Source of the DNA: Arctopsyche grandis
Lineage: Eukaryota > Arthropoda > Insecta > Trichoptera > Hydropsychidae
Assembly: GCF_051622035.1 (NCBI RefSeq)
Contig: NC_135361.1
Span: 3,105,001 to 3,169,000, forward strand
Direction of reading: 5' to 3'
Length of the DNA stretch: 64,000 bases
Shown here in pieces: positions 20,335 through 30,700 of this stretch. A program made the translations under genes and the position numbers. The number at the start of each line of letters is the position of its first letter. Position 1 is the first letter of the stretch. A model generated the notes under the pieces. It had not been told where the DNA came from. It saw only the letters and a list, made by a program, of their open reading frames with translations, and searched no databases.

Positions 20335-23300
20335 TTAATGCGTTTTGTCGTACGTGTTCTTATGTTGGTATCCCGTGACGTATCCTGACGTGTCTGCAAG
20401 ATCCTTTCGACCGGCTATGCCCTTGCCCTTTCCGGTTTCGTCGAATCGCTGCTTGTGAGATCCAGTGTATTTGGAAGTGTCCGTTAGTCGCTCGACGGCT
20501 GCTGGAGATTTGACGACCTGCCGAAAAATAATAATAAAATTACTTCAGAAATGTTTCATTTAGCCAGCAGCATGGCTCGGTGGCTGGGCTTTTGCCTAGC
20601 ATCGACAGTATATCTGTAATGTTTACTTGAGGTGTGCGTGCATTCGCACGGCACATTTTAGGTATTATTTCCTAACGCATGCGCGCTTTAAGGTCTGTTC
20701 ATACTTAACAGCACTGCACGGCTTCAGTACTGCACGACTCCGTTTCAAATATGTCATTTTATTACATTTCTATTGATATCTACCTACACATCGCGGTCAC
20801 GTCACGTTTACAGCAATTTGGCCGAGTGCAAGGCAAAATCGGCTTACTTATACATTAGAGGCCATGACGATACGGCGCAATATTGCTTACGTCGTATTGT
20901 CGAGTATTTACAATATGAATGCATACACGTGCATTCGTAGCTACGCGTCAGAATACAAGTCAGCAAAAATATTTTGACGTTTATCGAACGAAAAATTATG
21001 GATAATCGTGCTGTTGTTGGAAGAAGAAGCAATAAAAAAGCACGGAGGCGTTTTGATGTGCATCCCATGTTAAAAAATAGAAAAACCGAAGGAGAGTTTT
21101 GGACACTGTATAAGAAGCTTGTGGATGATGGACAATTTTTTTTAAAATATTTCCGTAAAAAATTAAAAAAAAATTTAAATACTTTTTAAATATTTGCGCC
21201 AAAACCATGTCGAAAAATTGAACAGCTGTCAACTGTCACTATCGATAATTGGTCCAAAATAGCAAAACGGCAGACTCATGGCACGTAATTCGCGTGTATA
21301 TTTCCGCGATGGCCAAAAAAACGGATACGATACGTTGACGGATGTTGCTGTAAGGTATGAACAGGAAATGTCGGGTACTGCTGTAAGCCTGCCGTGGCGT
21401 AAACGTGACGGTTGGTATGAATATACCCATACAAAATGTACCAAAGAATACTTTTCGTACGGTCGGATACCTGCTGAAGTCGGTACGTGCTGACTAGGTA
21501 TGAACAGACCTTTATGTGTTCATGCGTTGTTGTTTATTTTGTACTTGGTTATGTACAGTGTGGTTTTTTTATTAGAACAGTGATGTGCGGTTGTTCTTGT
21601 GCGATATTCATGAACAACCGTCTCGTTCTCCGACGAAAGGGTCTCTTAGATTATATTCGTTGGGGGGGTGGTGGCCTCAAGTTGAGGGCTTTAAGGGCCA
21701 AATTCCTTGACCTTTACAGCGGACTTAGAATGCTGCTGGTCAGATTTTTGTGATTCCAGGTCGATCGTTCCCTATCAGAGTTTGTCAATTTTTCTGATTT
21801 CATTATTGAAAAGGTTCCTGAATTAAATTGGATAAAAACCTTCCTACCTACTATGTCACCACTATCTGAGTATGATTCATGTACAAGTTAAAATTCATAG
21901 ATGTCTCGTTAATTTCGAGTTTTCATTGTCTTGTAATTCAGCGACTAAAAATGCTGCATTGTTTGTAATTGGCCAGGAAGGGCGCATTGAGTTTTACCTA
22001 CTAGGCCTTCCTGGTATATAGGAATATGTACATATGTATATAATAAAACTATGAAGGCGGAAGTATAGACATGTATTATTAGTTCGGTGATTATTCCGCA
22101 AAAAGTGATTTCGCACATGTCACTAAAATCCCGATCACGGATTATCTGGCACCCGAAAATTCCATCCATAGAGAGCTACTGACGCAAACTATCATACTAA
22201 CGAGAACTCGAGTACCAGATATTCCGTATTCGCGATTTTCGTGGCAACGATTGACGTGTACGTTATCGCAATGTGCGAAATAATCAGTTTTCCGTATTAT
22301 TAGTTTGTTTGATTGTGGTGTTTCATTGTATTTTATTTATTTATTTAATCAACCATGCACACAGATTAAGGTACCGGTACACACATTTTATTAAACGCGA
22401 CATCTATGGTCAAACGATTTACAGCCACCTGTCACAGCGATATCTATGGACAAATTTATGCAGCATTTTTAATCAGTGAAAATCGAGATGGTGAATAGCT
22501 TGAATTTTTGCGAAAGGATTAGAACAGGGTTGCCAATTTGTTGTAACCGTTTCAATGAAAGCAGATCAATTGGCAAACTGTGATAGGAAATGATCAACCA
22601 TGGAGTCAAATATCCAAGATCTGGCCAGCAGCATACGGGTTAGAACCCGTGATCACACAATTTAAAGCATTACATGCTAACTATTAGGGCCTTCGACACA
22701 GTCAATATTAGTTGCAATTTCATCAATATGGGACCTAAATACGGATGATATTGTAAGTAATATTGACTGTGTCGAAGGCCCCATGATCTATGCTGCTGAT
22801 TATGCAGCATACCAAATTAAACATTCACTAGACCCAGCCGTGCCAACTTAATCATTTACATATGCCCTCTTCTGGATTTTAAAACAAAATCCATGCATAT
22901 ATATTATATGTATGTATACACAAAATAAGAGATATAGGCATTTAAGCACCGAAACGAGCGCTAAACAAACAGTAGTCGTAAATAACAAACAACTACAATT
23001 AATTAGCAAGATTTGGATCTTCCGTTCAATTTATAGCACAAAAATTCAGGTTTCAAGAACGTCCTCCAACAGGTGACAGACAATAATAAATAAAACAAAT
23101 ATAAATCGCGTGCGGCATACAGCATGTTAACGACAATGCCACTTATCGCAATTACGTTCTCCGCGTGAATCTATTACCGGCACACCAATTTCGCATACAA
23201 ACGATGAGACCGCCATTATCATATGTGATTTATAAAACACAATCAGTCGCAGATTTGATTTTTAATTGTCATATCAAGCGTATGATACGCCCCGGAGTCA

Positions 23301-25276
23301 TCATCGAATCAAATATTACCGTGTGTGCCTGACTGTTTAACTGCCTATTCAAATATAATATATATGCACGTATCTATTGCGCAATCGTTATTGCGATATC
23401 GACTGTGTCCAGTATGAAGTCATCGCTGATTGCGTGGAAATTGGATTTTGTTGCAATGAGTGGCATTTAATAGTTTAAAAAACAAATCAATTGATATGGA
23501 CGCGTCAGATAGCATCGAGGATTTCACGTTGTGAAATTTCCGTAGGGGTCGACCGGGCCGAATTGGTCTGAGTGCCCGAGTACGTACAAATATGGGACTA
23601 ATGTCTTACTAGTATACTTCACGTATATTTTTATTGCATATGTGCCAGGGATTAGCCCAAGGCGATACATTTGGTTAGATTATTTTTTGCCCGCAAATAC
23701 TATATTTGATGATTGGTGCTCTTTGAATACTGGCTTACTATAGCTGGTAATTGGACTATTCGTCACATTGGGGTGGTCACAAAGACAATTTTTGCCATGA
23801 AAATCGCGAATACTCAATATTTGGCACTCAAGTTCTCGTTACTATGATAGTTATCGTTAGTATGATGAACTTTTCAGCTGTCAGATGTTCCGTTATAGAG
23901 ATTTTAGTGACTTTGTGACGAGTAATTTGTGACCAGTTATCACCGAACCACTATAGCTGTGCACCTGATTTCGCGTTCGCACCAAAAAGCCCTCGACGTA
24001 TATAACAGTCAGACGTATATAACAGTCAGTGGCTGTTATATACCAATTCATAGAGGGGGCTGTAGTAGCTTGTCAACCATACCGGTTATCAAATGCAGAC
24101 AAAAAGTGCATGCATATATACTATACTGGGAGGGCTGCAGGCCATATGGAAAAATAGCATGCATATATATACTATACTGGGAGCGCTGCAGCCCATATGG
24201 ATGGAAAATAGCATGCATTTGTACTATACTGGGAGTTCTGTAGCCCCGCAGCCCATATAGACGAGCCGCCACTGATAACAGCCAATAAGGTCTCCCGACC
24301 CATCGACCAATGAGAGTAGCCGCTGGGTATAAATATTGGGCGGTTTCGGTCCTTGCCTCATTTAGAGCCGACAGGCCGACGGATCAAGTATTAACAATTT
24401 TTTAAACATAGCAGGATAGAATATAATAAAGACATCTGATACACAAAAAATTTGTGAGAAATGCAAATATTCAACAAATTCGAAATGCTAATAAATCGAA
24501 TTTACGAGAAATTGAGGAGGAGAATACCGATATATTGGATCCGTCATAATAATTAAGCTAGAAAAACCAGAAAATTCTAGCAGGAGATGGTCGGTCTGTG
24601 TTTTTTAATAACCACAAGATTTTGCAACAGCGCATTTGGCCGAGATTTGAACCCACGACCTCTACTGGTTGCAATACCTCTACCAGTGCACTATGCCGTG
24701 GCTATCTCCTTACCAACACGATAGCGGAAGCTATCGACATTTTTCAATGTCGAAAAAGTCCAATGTCAATTAGCAAAAAACATATTCGCAAAACTATCTA
24801 AAACAATAAGGCAAGGAAAGAAAATAATATTTTTTTAAAGAACTTCCAATTATAATTACCCCAGTTCCTGTGTGTCCCGGTGGTCCGCAATTTGACATCT
24901 TGGTCTTGATCTCCTCGACGTCGATCTTCTTGTTCTTGGCCAGGTCGTCGAGGAACTTCTTATAGTCCTCGATGCCAACCTTGAGCGACTTTAACTTCTT
25001 GAAGTAGATACCTGTGTCCGTCGTGGTGATCTTCTTATCAATGACCTTAGCCTGCTTCATCCACTTGTCACTCTGTGACAGTGTGATCAATTTGCCATCG
25101 GATTTGCCTTCACCGAACCTGCTGAAGGTTTTGAAGGTCTCTTTGAAGGTGCAACCCCCGGCCGGCGTGGGTGATGGACACGCTTCTCCATTGGATGCTG
25201 ATTTGACATCCCCGTTGCTGGCTTCGATCTTCAGCTCTGACAGCTCTTTGACTGGTGCGGCTTCTGTGTCCGTCAT
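20335..25276 (-). CDS. TPPP: tubulin polymerization-promoting protein (TPPP/p25-alpha, ringmaker)
   Basis: There are two coding exons on the minus strand: 25276-24860 (139 codons) and 20517-20335 (60 codons plus TAA), total 199 aa. The join is phase 0, with donor GTAATT and acceptor TTTTCGGCAG. Exon 1 has the p25-alpha core ([19 protein letters not shown], then [19 protein letters not shown] and [12 protein letters not shown]). Exon 2 has [20 protein letters not shown], then GKGIAGR and SGYVTGY near the end. Family members bind and bundle microtubules. The length fits the family (176-219 aa). The ATG lies two bases after a splice acceptor (TTTTATTCCAG), so at least one 5' non-coding exon lies at higher coordinates. 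The 4.3-kb intron is packed with transposons. Confidence 0.95.
20572..20612 (+). mobile_element. SINE head fragment
   Basis: GCCAGCAGCATGGCTCGGTG matches the tRNA-like head of the local SINE, then diverges. Probably a truncated remnant. Confidence 0.5.
20691..21511 (+). mobile_element. PIF/Harbinger-type element with transposase remnant
   Basis: The termini AGGTCTGTTCATACTTAACA (20691) and TAGGTATGAACAGACCT (ending 21511) are inverted. A TTA target duplication flanks them (20688-20690, 21512-21514). The subterminal CAGCACTGCACGGCTTCAG is matched loosely inverted near 21465-21490. A frame from 20998 reads [20 protein letters not shown] and EFWTLYKKL, the N-terminal motif of Harbinger nucleases, then ends after 62 codons. 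The rest of the catalytic domain is gone. It lies in the TPPP intron. Confidence 0.85.
21731..22019 (+). mobile_element. SINE, 5'-truncated, tail type A
   Basis: The body (GATTCCAGGTCGATCGTTCC) and the 3' hairpin at 21971-22014 (stem CCAGGAAGG/CCTTCCTGG) match the copy at 7862. Most of the tRNA-like head is missing. Confidence 0.7.
22082..22293. mobile_element. Mutator-like MITE, family member 1
   Basis: It starts GTTCGGTGATTATTCCGCAA and ends GCGAAATAATCAGTTTTCC. A perfect 9-bp target duplication GTATTATTA flanks it (22073-22081 and 22294-22302). The two halves are near-palindromic. Relatives are at 23746, 46731, 47189, 48722, 49031 and 49621. Confidence 0.82.
22333..22645 (-). mobile_element. 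SINE, minus strand, diverged tail
   Basis: Read on the minus strand, the head (CGTATGCTGCTGGCCAGATC) is followed by GACTCCATGGTTGATCATTT and AAACGGTT, as in the other copies. The 3' end is a type-B-like tail (TCCATAGATATCGCTGTGAC) finishing in (AAAT)n. Confidence 0.65.
22687..22781. repeat. 95-bp near-perfect palindrome (foldback MITE)
   Basis: The first 24 bases (GGGCCTTCGACACAGTCAAT and four more) are exactly the reverse complement of the last 24 (22758-22781). The inner arms still pair partly (CAATTTCATC against GATGATATTG). No clear target duplication. Confidence 0.8.
23746..23949. mobile_element. Mutator-like MITE, family member 2
   Basis: It starts GGTAATTGGACTATTCGTCA and ends CAGTTATCACCGAACC. 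A perfect 9-bp target duplication ACTATAGCT lies at 23737-23745 and 23950-23958. Opposite orientation to the copies at 46731 and 47189. Confidence 0.85.
24027..24274 (-). mobile_element. non-autonomous hAT element with internal minisatellite
   Basis: The termini CAGTGGCTG (24027) and GAGCCGCCACTG (ending 24274) are flanked by ATAACAGT/ATAACAGC (7 of 8 bases equal). Inside, a unit of roughly 47-55 bp containing ACTATACTGGGAG and CTGCAGCCCATATGG is repeated three times. It is the same family as 7840-8484, shorter and without the SINE. Confidence 0.8.
24336..24440 (+). promoter_or_regulatory. possible solo-LTR core (TATA box plus AATAAA)
   Basis: GGGTATAAATATTGGGCGG near 24336 is followed about 90 bp later by AATAAAGACATCTGATACAC. 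This spacing is seen in LTR U3-R regions. No LTR boundaries or target duplication were found, so it is only suggestive. Confidence 0.25.
24590..24735 (-). mobile_element. second tRNA-like SINE type, minus strand
   Basis: Read on the minus strand: GATAGCCACGGCATAGTGCA, then CTGGTAGAGG, then a B box GGGTTCAAATC, then an A-rich end. This looks like a tRNA-related SINE head and short body. It is distinct from the SINE at 7862. Confidence 0.45.
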
Positions 25277-25279
25277 GTC

Positions 25280-25804
25280 TGGAATAAAATTAAACGCTCC
25301 GTGTGAAAACCATATAATGGATAAAATAAGTCTTAGTAGAAGCCTTTCCATTTGTGGAGGCCTACCCCCACTCTGTGGAAAATATGCGCAGGCTAGGATC
25401 GTGACTTCTGCGTACCTTTTTAGAGGAATGGGGATAGACCTTTATAAATGGAAAGACTTGTTGATAAAATCACAGAAAAATTAAATTCTAAAGTTAGTGA
25501 TTAATTTATAGCCCGCTCGTGAGCATTAACTAATAACATACTCAGTTTGATGACATGACTTAGAAATGTTCAATTAAAAATACTAAAAAAATTCAATGTG
25601 ACACAAATAATTGAATTTTGATTAAGAATTGATTAAGAAGTAGCATCCAAACTAAATTTTAGTAGAAAAAATGGAAACGACTAGGTACATACATATATGT
25701 ATATAAGGGCGGAAACACAGAGATGGACGGAACGGCACTCGGTCTTGAACGCGGTCAAGAAAGGATCTTATTGTTTCTCCTACATTTCTTCAAATACGGG
25801 ATTT
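25280..25804. other. TPPP 5' intron sequence
   Basis: Follows the acceptor at 25279-25280 (minus strand). Apart from GC-richer sequence near 25350-25440, nothing supportable is seen. Confidence 0.4.
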
Positions 25805-26893
25805 GCTGTTATTTATTTATTTATTTATTTATTTTTTATTTTATTAATTGAAAAATCAACAGACAGGATGTACAGAGATAGGTATAAAAAACACAAAAAG
25901 TAAATAAATAATATATGTAACACCCGAGTCCAATAATAGATTTTTACAAAAATGAAAAAGATAAATATAAGGAAAACAAATTAAAAAGTAAAGAATAAAG
26001 GCATGACAAAATATGTAGTACATTGCATAATTAAACTATAGTATTAAAATATTTGGAAAAGGTTATAAGATAGAATATAAGAAGAAATTGAAATTTACAA
26101 ATATAAAAAACAAATGAAAAAGGTAAATACAAAATAAACAAATGAAATGGAAAGGAATGAAAGCTATAATATGATTAAATAGCACATTACATAACTAAAC
26201 TAAAGTATAAAAATAATGGAAATATTGGAAAAATAGAATAGAAGAAAAAATGAATCAATCGGTCAAGATTCTCTTGATGTTAGACCTGAATTGATGTAGG
26301 GAAATACCAAACAGATCAACCTCATTCAGCTCTCCGTTAAACATACGATAAACGCGCTGCAGATAAAAATATTTTTGGGAATTAGTATTGAAAGGATCAA
26401 GTGAAAAGAGTGTAACGCGTCTAGGGTATCGAACTGGGATTCTGAAATTAACCTTATTCAGTAAATCAGAACAATCAAGGAAACCATTTATGAGCTTAAA
26501 GAAGAATATAGCATCAGAATGTCGACGCCTGACAGAAAGATTGTTAAAAGAAAGGATTTTTAAAATGTCGGAAACAGTAGAATGGGTATAGGTAGGAAAA
26601 AGGTAGCGTAAGGATTTAATAAATTTAAGTTGAACTTTCTCAATACAATTAATATGGGATAAATAAAAAGGTGACCAGATAATTGAGGCAAATTCAAGGT
26701 GAGACCTTACAAAGGAAAAATAAAGTAATTTTAGTACATAAGGATCATTAAAGGGTTTAAAGTATATATTGTTATCAATCACTGTCAAGCATATATCAAT
26801 ACAAGGACAAAATATCACCGAAAACACTCCAGGGGGTAGTTTTGGTATGGTGTGCCTTGAATATATACTAGGCGTGCCGCATTTTTTTCGCAT
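25805..26893 (-). mobile_element. 5'-truncated non-LTR retrotransposon (LINE) with (AAAT)n tail
   Basis: The minus-strand frame 26893-26255 contains [39 protein letters not shown] and VYRMFNGEL near the end. This is the region just after the reverse transcriptase in jockey/CR1-type ORF2 proteins. Homology begins around 26770 (FKPFNDPYVLKLLYFSFVRS); the part before it looks unrelated, so the element is truncated there. A ~410-bp T-rich 3' UTR (as read on the minus strand) ends in AAATAAATAAAT at about 25808-25840. The same family is seen at 56891-57620. Confidence 0.75.
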
Positions 26894-26899
26894 GTTTAA

Positions 26900-27487
26900 A
26901 AGTATCTAAAAAACCATGTACCGCGTTCTTTTCTGTGTGATTTCGCCCTATTGGTGATCGGATAAATGCACCCAAGAGTGCCGCACTCTCGAGACATCCA
27001 AACTTTCAAAGGTGCTCAAGAAGAACTAACGCAATAGAATTCCACAAAAAAACGTCAAGGAGTATCTAAATGTTATCCTATGTTATTTTTATTAGTTCTG
27101 GAATTGCATATATTGTGTGAGTTCTTCTTGAGCGAACCATATATAATACATTTTTCATTGACAGAATCTTGATAATCAGGTCCAATTTCAAATTGGGCTC
27201 ATTCCATAAGCTGATTGTCAATACATATTTCAGAGTGAATAACTGACTAACGCTGATGTACATAGATTAGAACTTTTGTTAAAAGGAATTTCTATTTTTA
27301 AGAAATGAACCACAAATTATCGCAAAATATATTTATATCAAAGGTCAAACACAATCTAAATCTCATAACAGAAAAAAGGCATAATAAAGTATTCGTAATG
27401 AAAAATTCCATCATATTTCATATTGATTAACCATCAAAAAAGTGAATTTCAACATTATTTTATTTTATGTATTGTATCAATAATCAT
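26900..27487. other. no feature seen
   Basis: AT-rich sequence between the LINE fragment and the SINE; no supported feature. Confidence 0.4.
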
Positions 27488-27790
27488 GCACACTCGTCTA
27501 ACAGATTGCTCCAACGGAACGAGTGTGCTGTATGGATTAAGAATTATTTATTAATTATTTAAATAGTACATCTTTGGTCAAACGGTTAACAGCCACTGAG
27601 ACATCTATGGACAAATATTTGCAGCATTTTCTAATCGGTGAAAATCGAGATGCTGAATAACTCGAATTATTGCCAAAGGCTTAGGAAAGGGTTGCCAATT
27701 TTTTGGAACTGTTTCAATAAAATAAATTGGATAGGAAACGATCAACCTTGGAGTCACATACCCAAGGTCTGGCCAACAGCATACGGGATA
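27488..27790 (-). mobile_element. SINE, minus strand, tail type B with perfect hairpin
   Basis: Head, body (GACTCCAAGGTTGATCGTTT, AAACAGTTCC) and AATGCTGCA match the SINE family. The tail then differs from type A: TCCATAGATGTCTCAGTGGC leads to a hairpin at 27488-27528 with a perfect 10-bp stem GCACACTCGT/ACGAGTGTGC and a 21-nt apical part ending CTGTTAG. Confidence 0.7.
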
Positions 27791-30700
27791 GAACATAGAT
27801 AAATAGATAGAACACACACAATTGAAAGCATTACATACCAACCATTGATCTTATGCATGATAAATGGTTTAACATGAACATTAATGGACCGGCATTTCAA
27901 TAGAAAAGATATATTATATCTTGATTTAATGTATATCATATCTTGAGATTCAATAGATATCGATCTGATATCATATCTTATGAATCGATAGCGCTGTTTG
28001 TAGCGTAACAAATAAAACACTTTTCATATATAATGATAAATCTACAGTTGCATCTATACAAGGTGGGGCCGAAAGTGGCCAAGTTCATCATCAGTGACCA
28101 AACTCATTTAATTAAAATGCACAACGATTGGGTCCACTGTCGAATTTTTTAGCAGTTTCGCGTGTATTTTCACTATGGCGCAATCAATTAGCATTTCCGC
28201 AGTTAGCGTCACGCGCGCCACAGTTTGAGATCACCCGCTAAAAACAGATAAAACTCAACCGGTGACGCAACTAAATATCTACATACATACTATACTCCTA
28301 ACATAACGGTTTGGTTTTTGTGTAATACAATAGTATAGTCTTATGGGGGGGGATGTTATGTAGATGGCTATCAAACTAATGCGCAATTATTATATGACTC
28401 TTTGTTGTTGAACGTGTGACAATTCAATTAGGCAATATATGTAAGTCTCATAAAAACATTAAAATAAAAAATCAAAATTGTCCTGCTTATGGAAGCAGTG
28501 GAAAATTTAATGTTATATTTTGAAGATTGGATCTTACGGGTCTGTATTGATTAGACTATTAGATATGAGTCTGTATCGATTAGATATGACTTGATTTGGC
28601 AATTTGACAAAACAACCGCCCGAAAGAAAAAGCCGGTTTTCGGCTTTTTTTACAAATATAAAGCCGGTTGACTGGCTTTCATCGGTTTCAGAAAATTAAG
28701 TTTTGAATTTTTATATCGGAAAAAAACTCCATAAAGCATCGAGTGTTCGGCTACTTTTGTGTTGTTATGAAGTTCCAAATTTTGCGATAATTGTTCTAGT
28801 TATAAATTTGCCTTCTCTCAATGGATGAAGCGGAAGCTCCCCGCGTATATTAACAACTTATGATATCGTTTTCTATACTTTTATACCTGAACGCGCATAA
28901 ACTACAAATTATGGAAAGCCAATTTGCCGAAATTCTGAAAGGCCTTGTGTAGGTTATTGAAACTACTTTCAATAATAGTTTATTGGTTTATGACCTGGTC
29001 TTCGTCCATTACTAAATCCCAAAGCCACCGCTAAGTGCTGTACCTTTTTTTTGTTGTTCAAAGAAATATACGCGTATTCCCAGTGTGTCACCTCAATTTT
29101 GGAACAACGGGTTTCCAATTTTTTTTCAATAAAATTATTTTGAAAATATGTAGGTACATACATATGTACATATATACATTTTTTTTCGTCCAAGTCACAT
29201 GAAAGTTCATTAATTTTTTCAAGATTTGTATAAATTTTGACAAAAATTATATGATTTTTAGATTTAATAACGAGTTTCCAGAAAGTTTTGATTTTTAAGA
29301 ACGAGTTTCCGGAAACCCATGGAAACCATTAGGGTGACACCACTGCCTATTCCCTAAGAAAGTTTTGATTTACACTTTTTTTTTTGATCTTTCATAGAAA
29401 TTTGAAACTCATAATTGTTAGTTTTGAGGGGGAAAATAAAAGCCGATTTTTCGGTTTCGGTTTAAGCTTGGAAGCCCTAGTACTTATACCATGATATGGA
29501 TGCAATCCTATTCAAGATATTAAGATAAACATAAAAGCTTTATGAGACAGATAAGTGTCTAGACAGAATAGCCATTTGAATAATATAACACTGTAATATT
29601 AAGAATCATAAAGAATATTTTTTAAAACAATCTCACGCAAAACTTCAATAAGAATAACTGTATCGTAAGGATCGTATAGCATGCGGAATATTTTGTCTTG
29701 GGGCTATTTTATATCGGTATTATACATATAGAATTTATCTACTAAAGTGGCATTTAAATTTGAATGTTGTTCCAAGGTTCAAATAGATGTTTTTTTCAAT
29801 TTTTTGAAAGTACAATAGCAGATTTGGATGAGTATGATGAGTTTAATTTTAAAACCACACAAAAAATTGGTTGAATTCGTTTGATAAACTGTTAGTCATT
29901 TTAATTTAAAATATTCAAATTTGTATCAGTTTAAACTTACGCTATTATTCACATTTTTAAATACGAATTTTTCGTATTTGTTTATCATTTACATAATACA
30001 GCAATATTTTCATACTTTTATATCTATTAAAATTTCATAAATTTCCAGTTGTATTTTCTTATAACATCATGAAACATTTCTTATTAAAATTTGTCATTAA
30101 GAAAATATCTCATTAGTTTAGGTACTTAGATGCATGCATTCGCCGCATTATTTTTTTACCATGCGATGATTATTTTTATTTTTTTGTGAGATGATTATCA
30201 TTGAAGAGTCGCAATAGAGTAATTGTTAAATCTCTATCAGGTGGGTGAGCAGTTAGTTACTAATGTGAGATCATAGCGGTAGTATAGTATTATATGTATG
30301 TATATATATGTATAGTATACACATATACATATGTAGCTATCGGTCATAGTTATTTTCGGTCTGTTGCTTTTAAATTTTGATCAATTCGTCGTTGATGTTT
30401 TTTTTTTAAATAGTACGTGTCGACCTTAAAATGCATCGTATACTTACATACTTGAATAAGTACCATAAAATATTTTCCACTTCAACTGATAGTGTACTTT
30501 TATTATAGATTTGACAATCGAAGTGCTTTATCATACATGTCAATTAAATTATTGATAACTTTCACATAAAATTATTTTAAATTAAATAAAAAGTTCCTAT
30601 ATTATTCAAAAAATCCTTACTATTACTCAAAAATATTCACACTCATGTATGAGTGTATGTATGTCAACACTATAAATTTTTGTATACGATATTTTTTATA

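Noticed and set aside
21278-21493. Open frames on both strands at the right side of the Harbinger element
   Set aside because: No transposase or Myb/MADF motif recognised; probably element 3' sequence.
25014-25484. 156-codon plus-strand frame opposite TPPP exon 1
   Set aside because: Antisense shadow of a clearly coding exon.
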